Shown: piece by piece, positions 9,701-17,234 of the stretch
Layout of the letters: each line of letters starts with the position of its first letter
Position numbering within the stretch: position 1 is the stretch's first letter
Assembly: GCA_000227525.2 (NCBI GenBank)
Contig: AGIG01000017.1
Span: 1-64,000, forward strand
From: a gamma proteobacterium HIMB30
Lineage (GTDB): Bacteria > Pseudomonadota > Gammaproteobacteria > Pseudomonadales > Litorivicinaceae
Direction: 5' to 3'
DNA length: 64,000 bases
Position numbers and translations under genes: made by a program
The notes under the pieces: generated by a model
What the model was told of the DNA's origin: nothing
What the model saw: the letters and a program-made list of their open reading frames with translations, nothing else
The model's database searches: none

Positions 9701-10238
9701 TGAGGGCCTCAGGAGCCGGCAGTTTGAGTTTGAGTTTGTGGCTGATGACCGGTTTAGAATCAGAGATTTACGCTCAGATACGGTGCTAGCCGAGCGTCTA
9801 TATAGCGGCGAACTGAGCCTCAGCTATCAAGGTATCCAGATCGACTTAGATGCTCCGGCTGCGCTTGGTGATACCTTCGTTGTCGATGGCAATAACCTCG
9901 GCCCAAATGGCGCGTTTGATGGTCAGGGCAATAACGGGAACATACTCCGAGTTGTTGACCTCGAATCGGATCCAGTGATGGACGGAGCGCTGACGCTATC
10001 AGAGAGCTACCTTAAATTTGTCGGGGACGTCGGTAACGAGGCGACGCAGTCGGCGATTGCCCGCGATGCGCTTGAGATTATCCAGACACAGGCGATCGAG
10101 GCCCGTGACCGAGTATCTGGGGTCAACCTCGATAAAGAGGCAGCTGATTTGATTCGCTTCCAGCAAGCCTATCAGGCGTCAGCGCAGGTCATGCAGGTGG
10201 CGACTAAGTTGTTCGACACCGTGCTACAGGTTCGGTAG
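6780..10238 (+). CDS. flgK: Enlarged hook-filament junction protein FlgK (HAP1)
   Basis: The 1152-residue product is about twice the usual FlgK (~550). FlgK is the first junction protein between hook and filament. The N-terminus has 'GSSGINVYQRALATVSNNIA' and 'NLNTDGYSRQ'. The C-terminus has 'SGVNLDKEAADLIRFQQAYQ' and 'ASAQVMQVATKLFDTVLQVR'. Both ends are typical D0/D1 helices, so the extra ~600 residues are surface-exposed beta sequence in the middle. The ATG at 6780 overlaps the flgJ stop (TGATG); a GTG lies 3 nt earlier. No copy of the shared ~70-residue module was found here. Confidence 0.95.
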   Translation: MADLLSIGSSGINVYQRALATVSNNIANLNTDGYSRQTTEIRQNQPKEAGNGYIGTGAYFDRVSRQYDGFLESSLQQATADLESQGAAVEYTSRLLDILGDEQIGLTGALNKFFASAKSLSTDPASTALRGAMLRDSDALVSRFQSLSGQLKDLGDQSLSALEANVRSANAIAGQLAEINRQMLKKSTESDQAPELLDRRDQLLRDLSEYVQVTTAFDQKGSVNVSLTASPTKGVIISGTRSSSLSVSPNAVDPSRLEYRLQGELPSETLTGILSGSVSGYANFYENTLVSVNQKLNQLAEVLVEEVNAIQTTGLDASGNLGSEFFEVVPSFDIDRGASSGDFQVEVSVTDPEAYNSQPVTVAFDGQQGLWYAKDETGAAVFADSSGLVEVSGLRIRVTGASNVGDQFTLTPDTGAARGLRLALSDGDQIATASLFRVTTSQKNNGVTDPRVSFNHPSPIDAASVSLAALSTGRSTRVEASSAEPLTVINAGKSSVNLKLDPGAGSNISVQMITTDGRHLLGHVGNVEQRIAMVENLPQFAPNATYNSDYLNRSGAEAYKGLDVFYGARAESSAVTQLKPISSLFFEAPFGTDFSGGGLDLTLEPVSPRDRLGLENSAFADPTLGEVTAVNNIIYLGDGATTTVLGTLESTYDGDAQTLRIRFSDNLPAGVLTDELAARVASLVTYSNGEDLVDSSNPVKKRLTAELFDQSQSLNLVQGRDFVTSTLVEAGQVVTKSSQYIAKLATGNLGYASGAGRVLIEHGDLTLNGVTLGELVINSSGILSATDARGWINGANTGVSVAARNVIEIPSETLRLDTGIGLEINGVEVQSLALGSTLRFDDEDDLVASINAVSVSSGVFARRKENGDLVLQNVDEGGDNITIDGSIAGAGQNSLGIASKAYIGSLTFELQSGDRQPIEFRLGEAGKPSDLNLLGMSTEIELRGEIDEDILVFIGGNGDGTIQASSVESGDQFSEGLRSRQFEFEFVADDRFRIRDLRSDTVLAERLYSGELSLSYQGIQIDLDAPAALGDTFVVDGNNLGPNGAFDGQGNNGNILRVVDLESDPVMDGALTLSESYLKFVGDVGNEATQSAIARDALEIIQTQAIEARDRVSGVNLDKEAADLIRFQQAYQASAQVMQVATKLFDTVLQVR

Positions 10239-10247
10239 GGGTGAGCT

Positions 10248-11819
10248 ATGACGATTTCTACGACCCTTTTATTTAACCGCGCGGTGTCTCTCATGGGGCG
10301 CCAACAGACCGCGCTTGCAGAGTTACAGGAAAAAGTCTCGACAGGTAAGGAGCTTGTCCGTCCGTCAGATTCGCCTGAGCTCGCGGTTAACATTGCACGA
10401 ATCAAGTCGTCGATCGGTGAGATGGATGCGTTTAAGAACTCCCTCAACGCCGTCAACGACCGGCTCCGGATCGAGGAGAGCTACCTCGATGGGGCGAAGG
10501 ATGTGCTGATCAAGCTGAAGCAGCTGACTCTTCAAGGCGCCAACGCCTCGATGTCAGGGAGAGATAAAGAAGTTCTCGCGCTGCAGGTCGATGAGCTCAT
10601 CGCGGAAATCAAGAACCTCGCCAACGGCACCGACGCAAACGGGAACTACCTCTTTGCCGGGTCTCGGGTGACGACACCTCCTTACATCGAGGACGCAGAT
10701 GGGATCATTCGATACCAGGGAGATAACTTCAGGCCGAACATTGACTACACAGCCAACCGCCGGTCTGCGATCGGTCGGAACGGGATCGACGTCTTTAGAC
10801 CTGTTTTGTCGGGGGAATCCACGGAGCCCACTCCTGGGACTCATCAGGTCCGCCTGACCGGGACACTAGAGCCCGGCGACATATATACCCTATCGATTGA
10901 CTCCAATGCGTTTCATTATGAGGTCCGGCCTGGTGATACAGCAGCCGAGGTCCTCGATAACATCGCTTTTCAGATTAATGAGTCAGCATCGCAGGGCACA
11001 CTTGAATCGGTCGCGGCCGATCGTGATGGGTCCAATCTGATCGTCTCAACACTTGACGGTGCGACAAGGGTTGTCTCAGGTACTACTCGGAACACTAGCG
11101 ATGCGATCGATGACCTGAGCGTGAGTCTAGGTTCGAATCCAGACGACACGCACCGGTTAAGCTTAGAGGGCACCACCGAGCCTGGCGACCGGGTGGTTGT
11201 ATCGATCGGAACTCGGTCGTTTAGTTACGTTGTCCCCGAATCGCTCGAGCAAGCAAACAGATCCGAGGTCATGCGTGACTTGATGACAAAGCTCAACCAA
11301 TCTGGCTTATTTTCCGAATCCGTTGACCTCTCTATCGACCCACTTGACGAGACCCAGCTGATCTTGACGCCGACCCGAGACAATATCGGGGTCGTTAGTG
11401 CGTCAGTTGTCGAGAGGACCTCGATCAACGACCAGGGTGTCTCCATTACATTGACCCAAGAACCGCGCCGCGCACTGCCCGAGCGTGTTGAGTTCTTCCA
11501 GTCACTGCAAGAGGTCTCTCAGCTGCTACGGAACGGCTCGCAGGATCAGATCCAAGGGAAGCTCGACCACCTTGATCAGATGCTAGACATCGTGACCTTA
11601 TCGCTGGCAGATATCGGGTCGGAGATGGGATCTATCGAGGCCGAAATCTCGATCAATGAGGACCTCAAGCTGCAGCTGGAGACCACGTTGTCCGGTCAAG
11701 AGGACCTCGATTTTACCTCCGCAATCACAGAGCTTCAGGCGAAGATGATGTCCCTCGAGGCTGCACAGTCATCGTTTGCGAAGATCTCACAATTATCCGT
11801 GTTTGATTACATCCGATAG
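10248..11819 (+). CDS. flgL: Enlarged hook-filament junction protein FlgL (HAP3)
   Basis: This is the second junction protein, 523 residues against roughly 300-420 usually. The N-terminus ('STTLLFNRAVSLMGRQQTAL', 'VSTGKELVRPSDSPELAVN') and the helix 'LKQLTLQGANASMSGRDKEV' are typical of FlgL. The C-terminal helix ends 'SSFAKISQLSVFDYIR'. The middle holds two related ~90-residue stretches beginning 'RLTGTLEPGDIYTLSI' (nt ~10850) and 'SLEGTTEPGDRVVVSI' (nt ~11160), an internal duplication. It is the last gene of the flg operon here. No clear terminator follows. Confidence 0.95.
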   Translation: MTISTTLLFNRAVSLMGRQQTALAELQEKVSTGKELVRPSDSPELAVNIARIKSSIGEMDAFKNSLNAVNDRLRIEESYLDGAKDVLIKLKQLTLQGANASMSGRDKEVLALQVDELIAEIKNLANGTDANGNYLFAGSRVTTPPYIEDADGIIRYQGDNFRPNIDYTANRRSAIGRNGIDVFRPVLSGESTEPTPGTHQVRLTGTLEPGDIYTLSIDSNAFHYEVRPGDTAAEVLDNIAFQINESASQGTLESVAADRDGSNLIVSTLDGATRVVSGTTRNTSDAIDDLSVSLGSNPDDTHRLSLEGTTEPGDRVVVSIGTRSFSYVVPESLEQANRSEVMRDLMTKLNQSGLFSESVDLSIDPLDETQLILTPTRDNIGVVSASVVERTSINDQGVSITLTQEPRRALPERVEFFQSLQEVSQLLRNGSQDQIQGKLDHLDQMLDIVTLSLADIGSEMGSIEAEISINEDLKLQLETTLSGQEDLDFTSAITELQAKMMSLEAAQSSFAKISQLSVFDYIR

Positions 11820-12199
11820 CGATTCGAGACAACTTTGTCGGTAGATTTCTGAGCCACTCGGAAGGGAGTCTCTGCGATCGACCATGAATCTCTAGGTGCG
11901 CATTCTAGATGAGCTAAGCAGACCGTGTATCTGTGCTCGATCTATCCAAAAATAGAGGGCGGCAAACCCTGTCGGGATGCTGACAGCCGGGCGGCAACTT
12001 GTGTCCTTGTCTTAATTTTCTCGGTTTGCACTAAGTCAAAAGAACCGAACGAGGGCCCCGAAATCCTGATTTCACTGGGCTTTGAGCCGTTGCCCTTTCT
12101 TATCATAATAATTGGCATAGAAATCGCTTATCCATCCGTGAGGAAATTTTTTACCGAGGCACGTTTAGTAAGGGTGCCCGGGTGATGAGGAGCAAACTC
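11820..12199 (+). other. Intergenic region upstream of the giant flagellin
   Basis: No gene is supported in these 380 nt; the longest frame (11925-12185) has no homology-like features or ribosome site. The region holds the sigma-54-type promoter at 12112-12129 and the ribosome site AGGAG at 12188-12192 that fixes the flagellin start. No convincing hairpin terminator for the flg operon was seen. Confidence 0.7.
12112..12129 (+). promoter_or_regulatory. Sigma-54-type promoter for giant flagellin gene
   Basis: The sequence TTGGCATAGAAATCGCTT has the -24 GG and -12 GC dinucleotides separated by exactly 10 nt, and keeps TTGGCA and the final GCT of the RpoN consensus (TTGGCACG-N4-TTGCT). The start of transcription would fall near 12139, about 60 nt before the flagellin ATG. 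No activator site was identified. In polar-flagellum systems some flagellin genes depend on RpoN, so the match is plausible. Confidence 0.65.
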
Positions 12200-15100
12200 A
12201 TGGTACTAACGGTTAACACCAACGTCTTGGCACTGAACGCACAACGACACACGGCGGCCACTCAAGATGAGATGGCGTCTGCGATGGAGCGTCTCGCTTC
12301 GGGTAAACGGATCAACAGCGCGGTCGACGACGCAGCCGGTCTCGCAATCACGGCGAGGATGGAGGCCCAGATCTCTGGCTTGGCGCAGGCGGTTCGTAAC
12401 GCCGGAGACGCGATCTCACTGGTCAATACCGCGGAGGGTGCGCTCCAGGAAACAACCAGTATCTTACAGCGGATCCGTGAGTTGGCGATTCAGTCAGCGG
12501 GTGGTGCGCCGTCCAACGCGGACCGGGTGAATCTGAATAAGGAAGTGGTTCAGTTACAGGAAGAATTGCTCCGTATCACAACGACTACACGTTTTAACGG
12601 CGAGCTCCTCCTCAACGGCACGTTCCACGATAAAGATTTCCAGATCGGACAGACGAACAACGAAGAAATTTCAGTCAGTATCGGCGACCTCCGTCCAGAG
12701 CGGATCGGCGCCTACACACAGAACACGCTCGACAATGTCGGTTACATCAATGTCGGCGACACGGTCTCTAACCTGACAAATGGGGTCAACCAGCAGACTC
12801 TGACTGTCGCTGTTGGCTCTGAGGTCCCGCGAATCGTTGCGATTAATCAGGGCGACAGTGCGCGCGTAATCTCTGACAAGCTGAACCAGTCAGGGGCCCA
12901 GGTGAACTCACGTGCGACGACCACGCTCGATGTCTACGTGACGGGCGAGGGGACCTTCTCGTTCTCGCTGTCGTCTGACTCCGCGCCTGACTTAAGCGAC
13001 GTCGTAACGGTCGGTGGAACCGCCGCCTCCAAGGCGCACTCAATGGCCGCGGAAATTAACGCGAAGTACTCGGAGCACAATATTTCAGCGTCGGTCGAGA
13101 TCGATGAGGACGGGGATGAGTTTGTTCGGATGTATCAGAACCAAGGTTACAATATCCAGATCGATGACTTCGTCACCGCAGGTACCACCGGGCTTGATTT
13201 CAATGGTGACGGGGTAACTGAGGTCACTGGTTCGGTGAACAAGACGGCAGCCATCGCAGGTGGCCAGATCATCGTCGACGCGCCAGATAGCTTCCTGATC
13301 TCGTCGGATGACACAGACAACACCATCCTTGTTGGTACGCGGGCGTCTCTCGAGGTCGCGGGCGCAAGCTCGGTCCCGACCGATTACCAGGACCTAACGT
13401 TCGACGTCACTGTTAACGGCACCACTGAGACAATCACGCTGGCTGCCCCACCGCCATCGACCCCGGTGGACGCGGTTAGCGCGATCGTCCCGATGGAGTT
13501 CACGTCGACCGCACAGACGCAGGAGCCGTCTGGGCAGCAGATCGGTGCGTTCAGACCTGCGACATACTCGGTCGGACCGATGACGGTCCGCACGGGCAAC
13601 GATATCGGCGACGAGACCACGCAGTTTTCATTGAACGTAAACAGCCTGGGGCGCCAGGACTTTGATATTGCGCAGGCTTTGACAGATCTCGGTGTGACGT
13701 CGACGGGGACACCGGACACGGTCGCTACGGGAGATGTCAACACGACAACCAACAGAATCACGATCACGGGCCACGGCTACGAGACCGGCCAGCGCATAAC
13801 TTACAACAACGCTGGCTCTACGACGCTCTCGGGATTAGCTGACGATACCGATTATTTTGTTATCAAGATCGATGACAACACGATCCAGCTCGCTGAGACC
13901 TACGCGGAGGCTACGGCCTCAACGGCGGTTCCTATCGTGCTAGATGGTACGGGTAACTCGGCACAGACATTTACCCCGAACGCATCAATTACAAAGGCTC
14001 AGTTTGTCTCAGCGATGCAGACCACGATCAACCAGAATGGTCTCTTGACCGGTGATCACGCGGTCACAGTATCCGTCAACGGCACCGGTCAGGTGGAGCT
14101 GACGGTCGCAGGCGGCGCGGGCACGATCGTATTCGAGGAGCACTCCAACCAGCGCGCTGCGTCTGTCAAGACCATCGGCACGGCTGACGTAGATCTGACC
14201 GCGGACACGATTACAATCACCGGCCACGGGTTTGTGACGGGTGACGTTCTGACGTACGCCAACGGTGGTGGAGCAGATCTCGATCAGGGCGGGTCGGCTA
14301 TCACGACCGCGTATGTGATTCGGGTGAATGACGACACGATCAAGCTCGCCAGTACGGCACAGAACGCGTTTACGGGGACGGCCTACGATTTAGATGACGC
14401 CGGTAACGATGCACAGACCTTGACCAAGGCGGCCGGGGACGGGATGGCGGCGACATTGACGCAGAACTCGAAGCCCGGTGACGGAAGCTCTTCGGAGTCC
14501 GGCACCGGCGGCTCGGTCGTGCTCGGTGCCGCAGATAACGTGACAAATGGTGACTCTTCAACACAGGGGCCGGTTAAGCCTTTCGGTGTTGACACGATCA
14601 CGATTGCGGGAACAGACGCAAACACCGTCGCGACAACCGCGGTTGATACCACGGCTAACACCATCACCATTACCGACCATGGCTACGTGACGGGGCAGAA
14701 GCTGACCTACGATGATGGGTCTTCGACTGCGATCGCTGGCCTGACCGACGACACCGACTACTATGTTATTAAAACCGACAACGATACGATTCAATTGGCG
14801 GCGACCTATGCAGACGCCGTCGCGGGCACAAACCTCTCGATTACGGGCACGGGTAACAACGCCCAGACGTTCACGAACTCCAACGATACCTTCACCCTGG
14901 CCATCAGCGGTGGGGCACCGACCACGCTAGACGTGGCAGATGACACTTACTACTCTTTGGATCAGCTGGCGACGGCGATACAGACCGCGATCGACGACAG
15001 TCCGTTTGCGCAGACGGGCGATTTCCCAATCGTCGTCAGCGTGACGACGGACTCTAACGGGGATCAGGGGATTACCTTTTCTAGCGCTGACGGGTATAGC

Positions 15101-17203
15101 ATCGAGCTCGGCGGGACCGAGTTCTTGTCGGACGCCGGGGCCCTGAATATTAACCCGGCACGCACGGCGCCGGACATTGGCGCGCTGACCGATCGTACCT
15201 ATGCGGCGACCCTTAATACCGATACCATCGCCACGTCAGACGTTACTACCGGAACAGATACGATTACGGAAACCAGCCACGGGCTGGTGACCGGCGACGT
15301 TGTCAAATACAACGCCAACGGGGGCACCGCCATAACGGGCTTGACCGACGGGCAGTACTACTACGTCATTCGATCTGATGCCAACGATTTTCAGTTGGCG
15401 ACCTCGGAGGCTAACGCCACCGCTGGGACCGCGATCAGCTTGACTGGGACCGGTAACGCCTCGCAGACCTTCACAAACATTACCTCGGACAAGGAATCGA
15501 AGCTCGCGATTAGCGTCAACGGGAGCAGCTTCATCGACCTTGATATCGCAAACCAGCTCACGCTGGCGGGTGCTGACGCGACGGTGACTGGTACCGAGTT
15601 TACGACGGCACTCCAGGCGGCCATTAACGCCAGCGCCGCGTTCAATGGCGACAACGCGGTCACCGTGTCGGTAACAAACGCGGGCCTTGTGAATCTCGCC
15701 GTAGCGGGCGGATCGGGCACGATTATCGTCCGGGAGCACAGTGACACCATCGCGGCCGGCGCAAACGGCCTGGTCGAGACCTTGACCGGGCGGAACGCGA
15801 ACGAGGACCACGGGACACTCTCGACAGTCTCGAATGGCGGGGCGTCCCAATCATCGACCACCGGCTCGCTGACACTCGGGTCAGAGGCCAACGCGGCGTT
15901 GGCCACCGATAACCTTACCTCGTCCGACGCGAACTATGTGAAGACCTTCGGGTCCGACCCGATTACGCTCGACGCGACGAATAACACGCTGGTGCTGTCG
16001 ATAAACTCTGGGGCCTCGACGTCTGTCGATGTTGCCGTGGGTACCTATACCACGATGGAAGACTTCGCCGCGGCGATCCAAACCGCGATTGATGCCAGCC
16101 CACAGCTGACGGGGCAGGCAACGGTTGGCGCTCTGCAAGATTCTGCGAGCCCCTACGCACATGGCATCACACTCACTCAGCCCAGCGGGTACTCAATCGC
16201 GTACAGCGGGACACTCGTCACAGACGCTAATGCCTTGAACACTACCGCCGGGACCATTGCCGCCCTGACGACCACACCAGCCGGTGAGGCCGCGAGCCGC
16301 TCAACTGTGGCAGCTGGTGCGTACTCCAACGGGATCGACCTGAGCACCGACAACACGGTCACACTTGAGGTCGTCGATAACGTGACGGGTGCGATCCGGA
16401 ATGAGAGCCTCACTCTGGGAAGCACATCCGGTTCTGTCTCATTTTCCGACTACGTAGACCTGGTCGCGGCGGCGGCTAATACGGCGTTCACGGCTGACGG
16501 TTACACGTTTTCCGCCGCGGGTACAGATTCATCCCTCACGCTGACCATGGTCCCCGCCGGGGACTACACGGTCTCGTTGGCCGGGGCTTCGGTGACTCAG
16601 GGGCTTGGTGCTTCTGTGTCGGCCACGGGGACGCCCTCGAACATGGACGGCTTCGCGTTTGAGTCCATGAATGACGTCGTCACAGAGATGAACGCAGAGT
16701 TTGCGGCGGCAGACATCGGTCTGGTTGCGGCGTACAGCCGCGGGGGAGACACCTTTACATTCACAGTGACTGAGGGACGCGCGGATGCATCCAATACGCT
16801 CGCGTTCTCGGGGAGCGAGCTGGCAGGCGTCGGATTTAGCGGTGACCTGACGGCGGTCGGTGGCGGTACCGAGCCCACTGAGACCGTCCGATACGTATCC
16901 CAGATCGATATCTCGACACGTGACACGGCGTTGCTTGCGATGACCGTCGTTGACGCGGCCTTGGAGACGCTTGCCTCGAACCGGGCCGGACTCGGTGCGG
17001 TAGCAAACCGTTTGGAGTCTACAATCTCTAACCTGATGAATATCTCCGAGAACACCGCCGAGTCGATGTCTCGAGTGATGGACGCGGACTTTGCCGCCGA
17101 GTCGACAAGATTAGCGAGAGCCCAGATCCTGCAAGAGGCGTCTGTGGCGATGCTGGCGCAGGCGAACGCAGCCGCCCAGTCTGTGCTAAAGCTTCTGCAG
17201 TAG
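12200..17203 (+). CDS. Giant flagellin (1667 aa)
   Basis: This is a flagellar filament subunit. The ATG at 12200 is chosen because it gives the conserved start 'MVLTVNTNVLALNAQR' and has AGGAG 7 nt upstream; a frame-compatible GTG and ATG lie 15-18 nt earlier. The first ~170 residues are a standard flagellin D0/D1 ('MERLASGKRINSAVDDAAGL'). The last ~90 are standard D1/D0 ('ESTRLARAQILQEASVAMLA'). Between them lie about 1400 residues of exposed beta domains, including a duplicated unit (nt ~13,624-15,213 and ~15,214-16,300) and four copies of a ~70-residue module. Typical flagellins have 280-500 residues. It has a sigma-54-type promoter. Filaments of such subunits would be expected to be thick. 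Confidence 0.95.
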   Translation: MVLTVNTNVLALNAQRHTAATQDEMASAMERLASGKRINSAVDDAAGLAITARMEAQISGLAQAVRNAGDAISLVNTAEGALQETTSILQRIRELAIQSAGGAPSNADRVNLNKEVVQLQEELLRITTTTRFNGELLLNGTFHDKDFQIGQTNNEEISVSIGDLRPERIGAYTQNTLDNVGYINVGDTVSNLTNGVNQQTLTVAVGSEVPRIVAINQGDSARVISDKLNQSGAQVNSRATTTLDVYVTGEGTFSFSLSSDSAPDLSDVVTVGGTAASKAHSMAAEINAKYSEHNISASVEIDEDGDEFVRMYQNQGYNIQIDDFVTAGTTGLDFNGDGVTEVTGSVNKTAAIAGGQIIVDAPDSFLISSDDTDNTILVGTRASLEVAGASSVPTDYQDLTFDVTVNGTTETITLAAPPPSTPVDAVSAIVPMEFTSTAQTQEPSGQQIGAFRPATYSVGPMTVRTGNDIGDETTQFSLNVNSLGRQDFDIAQALTDLGVTSTGTPDTVATGDVNTTTNRITITGHGYETGQRITYNNAGSTTLSGLADDTDYFVIKIDDNTIQLAETYAEATASTAVPIVLDGTGNSAQTFTPNASITKAQFVSAMQTTINQNGLLTGDHAVTVSVNGTGQVELTVAGGAGTIVFEEHSNQRAASVKTIGTADVDLTADTITITGHGFVTGDVLTYANGGGADLDQGGSAITTAYVIRVNDDTIKLASTAQNAFTGTAYDLDDAGNDAQTLTKAAGDGMAATLTQNSKPGDGSSSESGTGGSVVLGAADNVTNGDSSTQGPVKPFGVDTITIAGTDANTVATTAVDTTANTITITDHGYVTGQKLTYDDGSSTAIAGLTDDTDYYVIKTDNDTIQLAATYADAVAGTNLSITGTGNNAQTFTNSNDTFTLAISGGAPTTLDVADDTYYSLDQLATAIQTAIDDSPFAQTGDFPIVVSVTTDSNGDQGITFSSADGYSIELGGTEFLSDAGALNINPARTAPDIGALTDRTYAATLNTDTIATSDVTTGTDTITETSHGLVTGDVVKYNANGGTAITGLTDGQYYYVIRSDANDFQLATSEANATAGTAISLTGTGNASQTFTNITSDKESKLAISVNGSSFIDLDIANQLTLAGADATVTGTEFTTALQAAINASAAFNGDNAVTVSVTNAGLVNLAVAGGSGTIIVREHSDTIAAGANGLVETLTGRNANEDHGTLSTVSNGGASQSSTTGSLTLGSEANAALATDNLTSSDANYVKTFGSDPITLDATNNTLVLSINSGASTSVDVAVGTYTTMEDFAAAIQTAIDASPQLTGQATVGALQDSASPYAHGITLTQPSGYSIAYSGTLVTDANALNTTAGTIAALTTTPAGEAASRSTVAAGAYSNGIDLSTDNTVTLEVVDNVTGAIRNESLTLGSTSGSVSFSDYVDLVAAAANTAFTADGYTFSAAGTDSSLTLTMVPAGDYTVSLAGASVTQGLGASVSATGTPSNMDGFAFESMNDVVTEMNAEFAAADIGLVAAYSRGGDTFTFTVTEGRADASNTLAFSGSELAGVGFSGDLTAVGGGTEPTETVRYVSQIDISTRDTALLAMTVVDAALETLASNRAGLGAVANRLESTISNLMNISENTAESMSRVMDADFAAESTRLARAQILQEASVAMLAQANAAAQSVLKLLQ
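13757..13972 (+). repeat. Shared flagellar beta-module, flagellin copy 1
   Basis: This copy has 72 residues, beginning 'ITITGHGYETGQRITYNNAG' with 'SGLADDTDYFVIKIDDNTIQ' inside and ending ...SAQTF. It lies between 'IAQALTDLGV' and 'FVSAMQTTIN'. In the second copy of the surrounding unit (nt ~15,540-15,630) the equivalent 'IANQLTLAGA' and 'FTTALQAAIN' are nearly adjacent with no module, an occupied/empty pair. Confidence 0.85.
14210..14422 (+). repeat. Shared flagellar beta-module, flagellin copy 2
   Basis: This copy has 71 residues, beginning 'ITITGHGFVTGDVLTYANGG' and ending ...DAQTL. It is the most divergent of the four; its centre reads 'AITTAYVIRVNDDTIKLA'. It lies just after 'GTIVFEEHS' and before 'GMAATLTQNS'. 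In the second unit the corresponding 'GTIIVREHS' and 'GLVETLTGRN' have no module between them. Confidence 0.8.
14663..14872 (+). repeat. Shared flagellar beta-module, flagellin copy 3
   Basis: This copy has 70 residues, beginning 'ITITDHGYVTGQKLTYDDGS' with 'AGLTDDTDYYVIKTDNDTIQ' and ending ...NAQTF. It separates 'KPFGVDTITIAG' from 'DTFTLAISGGAPTTLDVA'. The matching part of the second unit runs directly from 'KTFGSDPITLDA' to 'NTLVLSINSGASTSVDVA' (nt ~15,945-16,030). Confidence 0.85.
15263..15472 (+). repeat. Shared flagellar beta-module, flagellin copy 4
   Basis: This copy has 70 residues, beginning 'ITETSHGLVTGDVVKYNANG' with 'TGLTDGQYYYVIRSDANDFQ' and ending ...ASQTF. It precedes the second unit at 'KLAISVNGSSFIDLDIANQ'. 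The equivalent first-unit start ('QFSLNVNSLGRQDFDIAQ', nt ~13,621) has no module in front of it. Confidence 0.85.
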
Positions 17204-17213
17204 AGTCCGATTT
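17187..17213 (+). promoter_or_regulatory. Sigma-28 (FliA) promoter for fliD
   Basis: TAAAGCTT, then 11 nt, then TCCGATTT matches the FliA consensus TAAAGTTT-N11-GCCGATAA with exact spacing. The -35 element lies inside the last codons of the flagellin gene and the stop codon falls in the spacer. fliD begins 21 nt after the -10 element. This would make fliD transcription independent of the flagellin promoter. Confidence 0.8.
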
Positions 17214-17234
17214 CCTATGTTTAGTGGGGGATAA

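Noticed and set aside
11925-12185. 86-codon frame upstream of the giant flagellin
   Set aside because: It has no ribosome site, is unlike any family, and overlaps the sigma-54-type promoter and flagellin leader.
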